DNA of 7,559 bases from NCBI GenBank assembly GCA_027080445.1, contig JALWRY010000142.1, positions 1 to 7,559 of the forward strand, written 5' to 3'. The position numbers and the translations under genes were made by a program. Positions 1-6,343 of the stretch are shown here, in pieces. The stretch's first letter is position 1, and every line of letters begins with the position of its first letter. The stretch comes from Thiohalobacter sp. GTDB lineage: Bacteria > Pseudomonadota > Gammaproteobacteria > DSM-19610. Below the pieces are notes generated by a model. It saw nothing but the letters and a program-made list of their open reading frames with translations, did not search any database and was not told the DNA's origin.

Positions 1-161
1 TCTGGAAGGGCCACCCGATCAAGGTGACACTGAGTATGGGGCTGTATTGCTACCCGGGTTCCGAGCTCAGTCACGATGAGCTGTTGATCAAGGTCGACAA
101 GGCGATGTATGCCGCAAAACAGCGCGGACGCAATCGTGTGATCGAACTGGATGAAGCCTGA
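1..161 (+). CDS. GGDEF-domain protein (putative diguanylate cyclase), C-terminal end only
   Basis: The reading frame enters from the left edge (first full codon at 3) and ends at TGA 159-161, leaving 52 residues. The peptide has the typical end of a GGDEF domain: the VTLSMGLYCYPG strand (family pattern vtvSiGva), then the helix KVDKAMYAAKQRGRNRV, matching the family signature AD.AlY.AK..GRN.V. GGDEF domains make cyclic di-GMP from two GTP. The GGDEF/GGEEF active-site loop and any sensor domain lie upstream of the window, so catalytic competence and input signal cannot be judged. The stop is followed by 115 nt before the next gene, which carries hairpins but no U-tract. Family assignment is secure; activity is inferred. 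Confidence 0.88.
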   Translation, partial: WKGHPIKVTLSMGLYCYPGSELSHDELLIKVDKAMYAAKQRGRNRVIELDEA

Positions 162-176
162 TAGCGGCCCGGGTTC

Positions 177-205
177 TGGACGATGCCACGATGCACCGGC
201 ATAAT
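177..205 (+). promoter_or_regulatory. candidate sigma-70 promoter for the first gacA/uvrY-like gene
   Basis: A -35-like TGGACG (177-182) and a -10-like CATAAT (200-205) are separated by 17 nt, which would start transcription near 212 and leave a leader of about 65 nt before the ATG at 277. The elements match consensus at 4/6 and 5/6 positions. They overlap an inverted repeat (CTGGAC 176-181 with GTCCAG 215-220), so the region could also be operator or structured RNA. Prediction from sequence only. Confidence 0.4.
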
Positions 206-260
206 CGACCGGCGGTCCAGGGAATGGACGGCTTCCCCCAGTCACACATGCGATGAAACC

Positions 261-267
261 ACAAGGA
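261..267 (+). promoter_or_regulatory. Shine-Dalgarno that also matches the CsrA/RsmA core motif
   Basis: ACAAGGA lies 9 nt upstream of the ATG at 277. AGGA is a good ribosome binding site, and this spacing favours 277 over the earlier in-frame ATG at 253. The seven bases also match ACARGGA, the core of the known CsrA/RsmA binding consensus, and occlusion of a Shine-Dalgarno is the classic CsrA mechanism. GacA/UvrY-type regulators control the small RNAs that titrate CsrA, so feedback here would make sense, but that is inference. Confidence 0.45.
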
Positions 268-276
268 ACGAAGGTT

Positions 277-933
277 ATGGAATCTGAAATCCGTATATTG
301 CTGGTCGACCACCAGGCGCTGGTGCGATCCGGTATCCAGCGTTTACTCGAAGACAATCCCCGGCTGAGTGTTGTCGGGGAAGCCGCCAGCGGCGATGAAG
401 CTGTTGAACTGTCGCAGCGTATCAAACCCGATGTGGTGTTGATGGATGTCCAGGTCCCCGGCATCGGTGGCATGGAAGCGACGCGGCGCATCCGCCACAG
501 TTGCCCGGCCACCGGTATCGTGGTGGTGACCGTTGATGTCAGCGACCCGTTTCCCGCCCAGTTACTGGAGGCCGGTGCTTCCGGGTACCTGACAAAACAT
601 TGTGATGTCGATGAGATAACGGATGCCATTGAAGCTGTGGCGCGCGGTGAACGCTACATCAGTGCGGATATTGCCCGTGAAATGGCGCTTTCCATGTTGC
701 CGGGCAAGGAGCAGTCGCCGTTCGACCGGCTCTCTCAACGTGAAATGCAGGTCATGCTGATGGTCACGCAGGGACAGAATGTCCACGATATTTCCGATCG
801 CCTGTGTCTCAGCCCGAAAACCGTAAGCACTTACCGCTATCGTCTGTATGACAAACTGGGTGTGGAGAATGATGTCGAATTGACGCATATGGCGATACGC
901 CACGGCATTGTCGAGTGCGCTTCACCTACCTGA
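277..933 (+). CDS. uvrY: GacA/UvrY-family response regulator (phosphoacceptor Asp present)
   Basis: A 218-residue NarL/FixJ-type response regulator: receiver domain about 4-120, LuxR-type helix-turn-helix about 152-212. The HTH block LSQREMQVMLMVTQGQ and the later SPKTVSTYRYRLYDKL and DVELTHMAIRHGI are very close to GacA/UvrY, which works with the sensor BarA/GacS to activate CsrB/Rsm-type small RNAs. The phosphoacceptor is D57 (LMDVQVP), with T85 and K107 in their expected places. The acidic pair is D11-H12 instead of D-D, so one Mg-binding carboxylate is replaced by His. ATG 277 is preferred over ATG 253 because AAGGA is well spaced and the protein then starts two residues before the first beta strand. 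The gene lies upstream of uvrC, as uvrY does in E. coli, but two other genes and a paralogue intervene. Family placement is firm; one-to-one orthology is less sure because of the paralogue. Confidence 0.9.
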   Translation: MESEIRILLVDHQALVRSGIQRLLEDNPRLSVVGEAASGDEAVELSQRIKPDVVLMDVQVPGIGGMEATRRIRHSCPATGIVVVTVDVSDPFPAQLLEAGASGYLTKHCDVDEITDAIEAVARGERYISADIAREMALSMLPGKEQSPFDRLSQREMQVMLMVTQGQNVHDISDRLCLSPKTVSTYRYRLYDKLGVENDVELTHMAIRHGIVECASPT

Positions 934-943
934 CGGCGCAGGT

Positions 944-1028
944 CCTGTCTGAACGTGTAAGAAAATGGCGCATTTTTGTTAAGAAGCCGCGAGATCTGTC
1001 GCTAAACCACAACAGACAGGCAGACAGG
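944..1028 (+). repeat. CAGACAGG tandem repeat, its inverted copy, and an AT palindrome between the two regulators
   Basis: CAGACAGG occurs twice head to tail at 1013-1020 and 1021-1028, immediately before the second regulator, and its exact reverse complement CCTGTCTG is at 944-951. Between them is a perfect inverted repeat AAAATG-GCG-CATTTT (962-976) followed by one more T. The tandem copies could pair in alternative ways with the upstream copy in RNA, or serve as protein-binding half sites. No convincing -35/-10 pair was found in this 102-nt gap, so the second regulator may be read through from the first. Confidence 0.55.
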
Positions 1029-1035
1029 CTGTAGC

Positions 1036-1725
1036 ATGATGGCGGCATTACGTCCTTTTGCAAGGGCAGAAGACAATCCGGTGGATGTATTGCTGGTCGA
1101 TTCACGTCGACTCGTGCGCCAGAGTATTCAGCGCCTGCTGTCAGATTCGGACTACCTTTCCGTGACGGGCGAAGCCTCCAGTTGCGATGAAGCCATCCGC
1201 CTGGCGCGCAAGCGCCAGCCACATGTCATCATCATGAACTTGCCGGGCGCCAGCGTCGATGTGCTGGACGGCGCCCGGAAACTGGGCCGCCAATTCCCGG
1301 ATATCCGCGTGCTGGTTCTCGCCGAAGAGGCCGATGTTATTATCCAGGAGCGTCTTCTGCAGGCCGGCGTTGCCGGGTGCATCAGTATCGACTGCTCGCT
1401 GGATGAACTGGTCGAAGCGATCGATACCGTGCTGGCGGGTAAACGCTACCTGAGTGATGTGCTGGCGAAAAAACTGGCGGAACGTCGGCTTCCCGACCAG
1501 TCAGGCTCCATGTTCGACCAGCTGACGCACCGTGAGATGCAGATATTGTTACTGGTGGTGGAAGGCAGGAACACACGCACGATTGCGCGCGAACTGTGCC
1601 TGACACAAAAAACCGTAAACGGTTACCGCAACCGTTTACTGGAAAAGCTGGGTATGAGTACCGAAGTCGCCCTGACGCATCTGGCTATCCGCGAAGGGCT
1701 GATCCGCGTTCCCCAAATCGGTTAG
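1036..1725 (+). CDS. GacA/UvrY-like regulator with degenerate (pseudo-)receiver domain
   Basis: A 229-residue paralogue of the preceding regulator, colinear over its length with an 11-residue offset and roughly half identical by eye. The receiver fold is recognisable (about 15-131) but the phosphorylation residues are gone: the acidic pair is D22-S23, the phosphoacceptor position is N68 (IIMNLPG), the conserved Thr is A96 and the conserved Lys is I118. The LuxR-type HTH (about 163-222; LTHREMQILLLVVEGR, TQKTVNGYRNRLLEKL, LTHLAIREGL) is intact, so DNA binding is likely kept. It probably acts without phosphorylation: constitutively, through another ligand, or by heterodimerising with the first regulator; this is inference. 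Two ATGs are adjacent (1036, 1039) with only a weak AGG upstream. There is no frameshift or stop, so it is not an ordinary pseudogene. Confidence 0.87.
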   Translation: MMAALRPFARAEDNPVDVLLVDSRRLVRQSIQRLLSDSDYLSVTGEASSCDEAIRLARKRQPHVIIMNLPGASVDVLDGARKLGRQFPDIRVLVLAEEADVIIQERLLQAGVAGCISIDCSLDELVEAIDTVLAGKRYLSDVLAKKLAERRLPDQSGSMFDQLTHREMQILLLVVEGRNTRTIARELCLTQKTVNGYRNRLLEKLGMSTEVALTHLAIREGLIRVPQIG

Positions 1726-1771
1726 AATCCCCCAAAAACCTGAAACAGTTCCGTGATTTGCCATCTTTCGG

Positions 1772-1780
1772 TGGTACTAT
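1772..1780 (+). promoter_or_regulatory. candidate extended -10 promoter for the Trx-NHL/udg/uvrC/pgsA operon
   Basis: TGGTACTAT contains an extended -10 TG element followed by TACTAT (1775-1780; 5/6 to TATAAT). No good -35 lies at the usual distance: TTGCCA at 1758-1763 is only 11 nt away. Extended -10 promoters can work without one. Start of transcription would be near 1787, leaving a leader of about 38 nt with GGGGA at 1815-1819 as ribosome binding site for the ATG at 1825. Confidence 0.4.
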
Positions 1781-1824
1781 CATTGCATGGATGAAACCAA
1801 ATACTTTTCGCGACGGGGAAAGTC

Positions 1825-3267
1825 ATGAACGAGCCGACACGTATACGCGCGCCGGAATTGCCCGATAATCTTGACTGGTTCAATACGGACGAACCGCTGA
1901 CGCTTGCCGGCCAGCGTGGCAAGGTTGTGTTGCTGGATTTCTGGACCTACTGCTGTATCAACTGCATGCATGTGCTGCCGGATCTCCGCTATCTCGAAAA
2001 CAAGTACCCGGAAAACCTGACAGTGATTGGCGTTCATTCGCCGAAGTTCGAAAACGAGCGCGTGGCCGAGCAGTTGCAGAAGGCCATCAACCGGCATCAT
2101 ATTCGTCACCCGGTTGCCAACGACACCAAATTCCAGCTCTGGCGCGCTTATGGCATCAAGGCCTGGCCATCGATTATTTTTATCGATCCGGAAGGCTATG
2201 TCGTTGGCATTCTGCGCGGTGAGGGTCGGCGGCAGCAGCTCGATGAACTGGTGCGCAAACACCTTGACGCCGCCGAGCAGAAAGGGGTTCTGGTTTCGTC
2301 ACCCATGCCCTCGGCGCCACGGCCTGAACCGGACACCATGCTCAGGTTTCCGGGCAAGGTACTGGCGACCCGTAACAACCTGTACATTGCCGACAGCGGC
2401 CGCAATCGCATTCTTGAAACCTATCACGATGGCCGGGTGCGGCGTATCTTCGGCAGCGGCACGGCCGGTATGCTGGATGGTAACGAGGCGGCCGCCATGT
2501 TCAGTAACCCACAGGGCATGGCGCTGGTCGGTGACTTCCTCTATGTGGCGGATACCGACAACCATTCGATCCGGCGTATCCACCTCAAGTCCGGTGATGT
2601 CATGACCCTGGCAGGTGATGGCAAACAGGGGCGCTATGTCGCAGACAGTTTCCGCGAGCCGCTGGATGCGCAATTGAATTCCCCCTGGGACCTGGCCTAC
2701 CACGAAAGCAACCTGTACATTGCCATGTCGGGACAACACCAGATCTGGCGTATGAACCTGAATCACCTGGCGATTGAACGTTTTGCCGGTTCCGGGCGCG
2801 AGGATATTGTTGATGGCCCGGTGGAATCGGCCTGTTTTGCCCAGCCGTCCGGGATCGCCGCACTGGAAAACACCTTGTATGTCGCAGATTCCGAGACATC
2901 CTCGATCCGGGTGTTGCGTACCGATCAGGGTACAGTCAGCACGATGCTTGGCAAGGGCCTGTTTGATTTTGGCGACCGTGACGGCGTCGGTCAGGAAGCG
3001 CGCCTGCAACACCCGCTCGGCGTTACCCTGGATCCTGAACGTAATGCCTTGTGGGTGGCGGATACCTTCAATTCAAAAATAAAGCGGATAGACCTGCAGA
3101 CCAGCGAGGTCAGCAAGTTCAAGTTCGGCATAACGCTCGACGAGCCCGGCGGACTGAGCCTGTTCCGCGATAAACTGTTCATTGCCAATACCAATGCCCA
3201 CCAGATTGTCATGCTCGACCTGAGTTCGCGTATGGCCGAAGTGGTGAATGTGCGCGAAAGTGACTGA
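1825..3267 (+). CDS. NHLRC2-like protein: thioredoxin-like domain plus NHL beta-propeller
   Basis: A 480-residue protein without signal peptide, so probably cytoplasmic. Residues about 20-155 are a thioredoxin/TlpA-like domain: GKVVLLDFWTYCCINC places a redox-type C44-I-N-C47 motif preceded by an extra C43, and W114-P115 is the cis-Pro position facing the active site. Residues about 170-475 contain repeated NHL-type blades (LYIADSGRNRI, LYVADTDNHSIRRI, LYVADSETSSIRVL, LWVADTFNSKIKRI, LFIANTNAHQI), consistent with a six-bladed propeller. The CCINC motif and this domain order match the NHLRC2 family, though the protein stops after the propeller and lacks the C-terminal region of the animal protein. 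Its substrate is unknown; a thiol redox or protein-interaction role is inference. GGGGA lies 5 nt before the ATG. The 3' end overlaps the next gene by 20 nt, pointing to co-transcription with DNA repair genes. Confidence 0.88.
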   Translation: MNEPTRIRAPELPDNLDWFNTDEPLTLAGQRGKVVLLDFWTYCCINCMHVLPDLRYLENKYPENLTVIGVHSPKFENERVAEQLQKAINRHHIRHPVANDTKFQLWRAYGIKAWPSIIFIDPEGYVVGILRGEGRRQQLDELVRKHLDAAEQKGVLVSSPMPSAPRPEPDTMLRFPGKVLATRNNLYIADSGRNRILETYHDGRVRRIFGSGTAGMLDGNEAAAMFSNPQGMALVGDFLYVADTDNHSIRRIHLKSGDVMTLAGDGKQGRYVADSFREPLDAQLNSPWDLAYHESNLYIAMSGQHQIWRMNLNHLAIERFAGSGREDIVDGPVESACFAQPSGIAALENTLYVADSETSSIRVLRTDQGTVSTMLGKGLFDFGDRDGVGQEARLQHPLGVTLDPERNALWVADTFNSKIKRIDLQTSEVSKFKFGITLDEPGGLSLFRDKLFIANTNAHQIVMLDLSSRMAEVVNVRESD

Positions 3268-3895
3268 AAGGCTTTTTGACCCTGACTGCCGGCGTTGCGA
3301 ACGGCTGAGTGGCTTTCTGCAGGAAGTTTCTGTTCAGCACCCGGATTACTATGCGCGCCCGGTGCCGCCGTTTGGCGACCCGGATGCCGAGCTGCTCATT
3401 GTCGGGCTGGCGCCCGGCATGCACGGCGCCAACCGTACCGGCCGGCCGTTCACCGGCGATCATGCCGGGATCCTGTTGTACCGCACGCTTTACGAATGTG
3501 GCTTCAGTAATCAACCGGAATCGGTGGCGGCGGATGATGCACTGGTCCTGAACAACTGCCGCATTACCAACGCGGTGAAATGCCTGCCGCCGCAGAACAA
3601 ACCCGTGACACAGGAGATCCGCCAGTGTAACGATTTCCTGCGCGCCGAACTGGCCACCCTGCGTACCGGTAGCGTGGTGTTCGCACTCGGCAAGATCGCC
3701 CACGACGCGGTCCTGCGCAGCCTGGGACTGCCGTTGTCAAAGCACCGCTTTGCTCATGCGGCGGAGCATGTGCTGGAACCCTTTACCTTGCTGGATTCCT
3801 ACCATTGCAGCCGTTACAACACCCAGACGCGGCGGCTGACCGAAAAAATGTTCCGTTCTGTGTTCGAGCGTGCGCGCAGCCTGCTCGAAGGCTGA
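3248..3895 (+). CDS. family 5 uracil-DNA glycosylase (UDGb type, Fe-S)
   Basis: A 215-residue protein that would excise uracil and related deaminated bases from DNA to start base excision repair. The active-site motif GLAPGMHGANRTG (53-65), followed by RPFTGDHAG, is the family 5 (UDGb) signature, which lacks the usual catalytic Asp/Asn of motif A. The second motif is YHCSRYNTQTRRLT near the C-terminus, corresponding to the HPSxxNxxTgrLT pattern, with Cys in place of the usual Pro. C14, C17, C112 and C127 match the four ligands expected for the 4Fe-4S cluster of family 4/5 enzymes. ATG 3248 overlaps the upstream gene by 20 nt; GTG at 3260 is an alternative start that removes four residues. Tight linkage to uvrC suggests a joint DNA repair unit. 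Family call is firm; substrate range is not visible. Confidence 0.9.
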   Translation: MCAKVTERLFDPDCRRCERLSGFLQEVSVQHPDYYARPVPPFGDPDAELLIVGLAPGMHGANRTGRPFTGDHAGILLYRTLYECGFSNQPESVAADDALVLNNCRITNAVKCLPPQNKPVTQEIRQCNDFLRAELATLRTGSVVFALGKIAHDAVLRSLGLPLSKHRFAHAAEHVLEPFTLLDSYHCSRYNTQTRRLTEKMFRSVFERARSLLEG

Positions 3896-3900
3896 CACAG

Positions 3901-3919
3901 TTGCCCGAGTATTGCCCGA
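3901..3919 (+). repeat. TTGCCCGA direct repeat abutting the uvrC start codon
   Basis: TTGCCCGA is present at 3901-3908 and again at 3912-3919, separated by GTA, and the second copy touches the ATG at 3920. No purine-rich Shine-Dalgarno is visible, so uvrC initiation may depend on coupling with the upstream gene that stops 24 nt earlier. The repeat could be chance or a small duplication. Confidence 0.5.
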
Positions 3920-5749
3920 ATGGCCGACACTGATGTGCAAGCTCCCTTCGATGCAGAGGACTTCCTCAGGACGCTGACCTCGCGCCCCGGTATTTACCGC
4001 ATGTTCGATGCGTCCGGGCAGGTACTGTACGTCGGCAAGGCGCGCAACCTGAAGAAGCGGGTTTCCAGCTATTTTCGTCGCAGCGGACTGGCGCCGAAAA
4101 CGCGGGCCTTGATGAAACACATGGCGCGCGTCGAGGTGACCGTGACCCGCACGGAGGCCGAGGCCCTGCTGCTGGAAAACAACCTGATCAAGTTGCACCG
4201 GCCACGCTATAACATCCTGCTCAGGGATGATAAAAGTTACCCGTACATTTATCTCAGTACGGACGGAGAGTACCCGCGACTGACCTTTCACCGTGGCGCG
4301 CGTAAAGGCAAGGGCCGTTATTTCGGGCCTTACCCGAGTTCCGGCGCCGTACGGGAAAGCCTGCACCTGTTGCAAAAAATGTTTCGGGTCCGGCAGTGTG
4401 AAGACAGCTTTTTCGCCAACCGCAGCCGGCCCTGTTTGCAGTACCAGATCAAGCGTTGTACCGCACCCTGTGTCGGCCTGGTTTCGCCACAGGATTATGC
4501 CCAGGATGTCCGCCATACCGTACTGTTCCTGGAAGGGAAGAGCAGCGTACTGAATGCCGAACTGGTCGATAAAATGGAAGCCGCTGCCGCCCGCCTGGAT
4601 TACGAACAGGCGGCCGTTTACCGTGACCAGATTGCCAGCCTGAGTCGTGTACAGGAACGCCAGTACGTCAGTGGCGAATCCGGTGACATGGATATCGTCG
4701 CCGCGGCCGTATCGGGTGGGCAGGCCTGCGTGCAGGTGTTCTTCGTTCGCAACGGCGTCAATCTTGGCAACAAGGTGTTCTTTCCGCGAATTCCTCAGGA
4801 CAGCAGTGAACAGGAAGTACTCTCCGCCTTTACAGCCCAGTACTACCTGGAGCACCCGGTTCCCGGACGTATTTTACTGGGTGCTGAACCGGACGATATC
4901 GAACTGCTGGCCGAGGCGCTGAGTGAAAAGGCGCAACACAAGGTGCTGCTCTCGTCGCGGGTGCGGGGTGAACGCGCGCGCTGGTTGCAGATGGGTGTCG
5001 AGAATGCTGCACAGGCACTCGCCGCACGCCTGAGTAGTCAGGCCGGCATGCAACAGCGCCTGTACCTGTTACAACAACTGCTGGAGCTCGATGAAGCGCC
5101 TCAGCGTATCGAGTGCTTTGATATCAGTCACAGCCAGGGCGAAGGTACGGTGGCTTCCTGCGTGGTGTTTGACCGCGAGGGACCACGCAAGTCGGACTAC
5201 CGGCGTTTCAACATCAGTGATATCACGCCGGGCGATGATTACGCAGCGATGGAACAGGCGCTGTTGCGCCGTTATACGCGATTGAAGAAAGAAGATGCCG
5301 CCTTGCCGGAATTACTGTTGATCGACGGTGGCAAGGGGCAGGTCAGCTCGGCGCAGAAAGTGATGGAGGAGTTGCAGATCAGTGAAATCCTGCTGGTTGG
5401 TGTTTCCAAGGGGCCGGAGCGCCGACCGGGGCTGGAGCTGCTGCATATACCGGCACAGCAACGTGTGCTGGACCTGGCGCCGGATTCACCGGCCCTGCAC
5501 CTGATTCAGCAGATTCGTGACGAGGCGCACCGGTTTGCCATCACCGGACATCGACAGCGGCGCGCGAGGGCCCGTAATGTGTCGCCGCTGGAAGGCATAC
5601 CCGGTGTCGGGCCACGACGCCGGCAGCAATTACTGAAACATTTTGGCGGCATGCAGGAGGTCGCACGCGCCGGCGTCGAGGAAATCGGCAAGGTTTCAGG
5701 GATTAGTCGTGACCTGGCGCAAAAAATCTACGATACTTTCCACGGATAG
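3920..5749 (+). CDS. uvrC: UvrC, excinuclease ABC subunit C
   Basis: A 609-residue protein, colinear with E. coli UvrC (610 aa). With UvrA and UvrB it incises DNA on both sides of bulky lesions in nucleotide excision repair. Domains in order: GIY-YIG nuclease for the 3' cut (about 20-98; PGIYRMF, LYVGKARNLKKRVSSYF, the conserved Glu in LLLENN at E86); a Cys set C160, C172, C180, C184 fitting the reported UvrC Fe-S cluster; a UVR motif that contacts UvrB (about 214-250; LDYEQAAVYRDQI); the RNase H-like endonuclease domain for the 5' cut with D401 (ECFDISH), D439/D440 (PGDDYAAM), D469 (LIDGGKGQ) and H537 (RDEAHR); and tandem helix-hairpin-helix at the C-terminus (IPGVGPRRRQQLLKHF, VSGISRDLAQKI). 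All key residues are present. The start matches family length although no good ribosome site precedes it. pgsA follows 13 nt later, as in the conserved uvrY-uvrC-pgsA neighbourhood. Confidence 0.97.
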   Translation: MADTDVQAPFDAEDFLRTLTSRPGIYRMFDASGQVLYVGKARNLKKRVSSYFRRSGLAPKTRALMKHMARVEVTVTRTEAEALLLENNLIKLHRPRYNILLRDDKSYPYIYLSTDGEYPRLTFHRGARKGKGRYFGPYPSSGAVRESLHLLQKMFRVRQCEDSFFANRSRPCLQYQIKRCTAPCVGLVSPQDYAQDVRHTVLFLEGKSSVLNAELVDKMEAAAARLDYEQAAVYRDQIASLSRVQERQYVSGESGDMDIVAAAVSGGQACVQVFFVRNGVNLGNKVFFPRIPQDSSEQEVLSAFTAQYYLEHPVPGRILLGAEPDDIELLAEALSEKAQHKVLLSSRVRGERARWLQMGVENAAQALAARLSSQAGMQQRLYLLQQLLELDEAPQRIECFDISHSQGEGTVASCVVFDREGPRKSDYRRFNISDITPGDDYAAMEQALLRRYTRLKKEDAALPELLLIDGGKGQVSSAQKVMEELQISEILLVGVSKGPERRPGLELLHIPAQQRVLDLAPDSPALHLIQQIRDEAHRFAITGHRQRRARARNVSPLEGIPGVGPRRRQQLLKHFGGMQEVARAGVEEIGKVSGISRDLAQKIYDTFHG

Positions 5750-5762
5750 GACACTGGAAAAT

Positions 5763-6329
5763 ATGCTCTGGACCATACCCAATATACTGACTGTTTTTCG
5801 CATTGCGCTGATTCCGGTGCTGGTGCTGGTGTATTACCTGCCGTTCACCTGGGTCAACGTGGCGGTCACCGCATTGTTCGGGCTTGCCGCCCTGACCGAC
5901 TGGTTCGATGGTTTCCTGGCCCGCAAACTTGGCCAGGTGTCGCTATTTGGCGCATTTCTCGATCCTGTGGCCGACAAGCTGATTGTTGCCGTGGTGCTGG
6001 TGTTGCTGGTGCAGAGCACCCCGGCCTGGTGGTTTGTGGTACCTGCGGCGGTGATTATCGGGCGGGAAATCGCGGTATCGGCGTTGCGTGAATGGATGGC
6101 GGAAATTGGCGAGCGCGCCCAGGTGGCGGTATCCATCATCGGCAAAATCAAAACCACCGTGCAGATGATCGCCTTGTTGCTGTTGCTGTATCACGTGCCG
6201 ATCGGGCCGCTGCCGACGCGGGAACTGGGCATCACACTACTGTACCTGGCAGCAATTCTTACCCTCTGGTCTATGATTATTTACCTGAAAGCGGCCTGGC
6301 CGACCCTGTCCAGGCAGCAAAAATCCTGA
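5763..6329 (+). CDS. pgsA: PgsA, CDP-diacylglycerol--glycerol-3-phosphate 3-phosphatidyltransferase
   Basis: A 188-residue inner-membrane enzyme that makes phosphatidylglycerol phosphate from CDP-diacylglycerol and glycerol 3-phosphate, the committed step to phosphatidylglycerol and cardiolipin. The CDP-alcohol phosphotransferase signature is complete: D46-x2-D49-G50-x2-A53-R54-x8-G63-x3-D67-x3-D71. Hydrophobic segments at about 8-26, 31-45, 76-100, 125-142 and 152-172 fit a multi-pass protein. The start MLWTIPNILTVFRI aligns with the E. coli start (MQFNIPTLLTLFRV). A longer reading frame begins at 5643, but the extra 40 residues overlap uvrC in another frame, so ATG 5763 is the right start, with TGGA shortly upstream. 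It is the last protein gene of the operon and is followed by the tRNA promoter. Confidence 0.95.
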   Translation: MLWTIPNILTVFRIALIPVLVLVYYLPFTWVNVAVTALFGLAALTDWFDGFLARKLGQVSLFGAFLDPVADKLIVAVVLVLLVQSTPAWWFVVPAAVIIGREIAVSALREWMAEIGERAQVAVSIIGKIKTTVQMIALLLLLYHVPIGPLPTRELGITLLYLAAILTLWSMIIYLKAAWPTLSRQQKS

Positions 6330-6343
6330 ATTGCGACCGGGAG

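Noticed and set aside
176..237. Intrinsic terminator of the GGDEF gene
   Set aside because: CTGGAC/GTCCAG and GGGAA/TTCCC hairpins exist but neither is followed by a U-tract.
253..276. Earlier ATG for the first regulator
   Set aside because: Starting at 253 would place the AAGGA ribosome site inside the gene and add eight residues absent from GacA/UvrY proteins.
956..976. GacA box before the second regulator
   Set aside because: TGTAAG at 956-961 matches only the left half of the TGTAAG-N6-CTTACA type site; the right half (GCGCAT) does not fit.
2299..3012. 237-codon open frame on the minus strand
   Set aside because: It is antisense to the NHL propeller coding region, whose repeats and motifs are clear on the plus strand.
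3737..4855. 372-codon open frame on the minus strand
   Set aside because: It lies antisense to uvrC and the UDGb end, shows no recognisable domain, and is explained by the GC-rich codon bias of the real genes.
5643..5762. N-terminal extension of PgsA
   Set aside because: The extra 40 codons overlap the uvrC HhH region in another frame and have no counterpart in PgsA; the start at 5763 aligns with the family.
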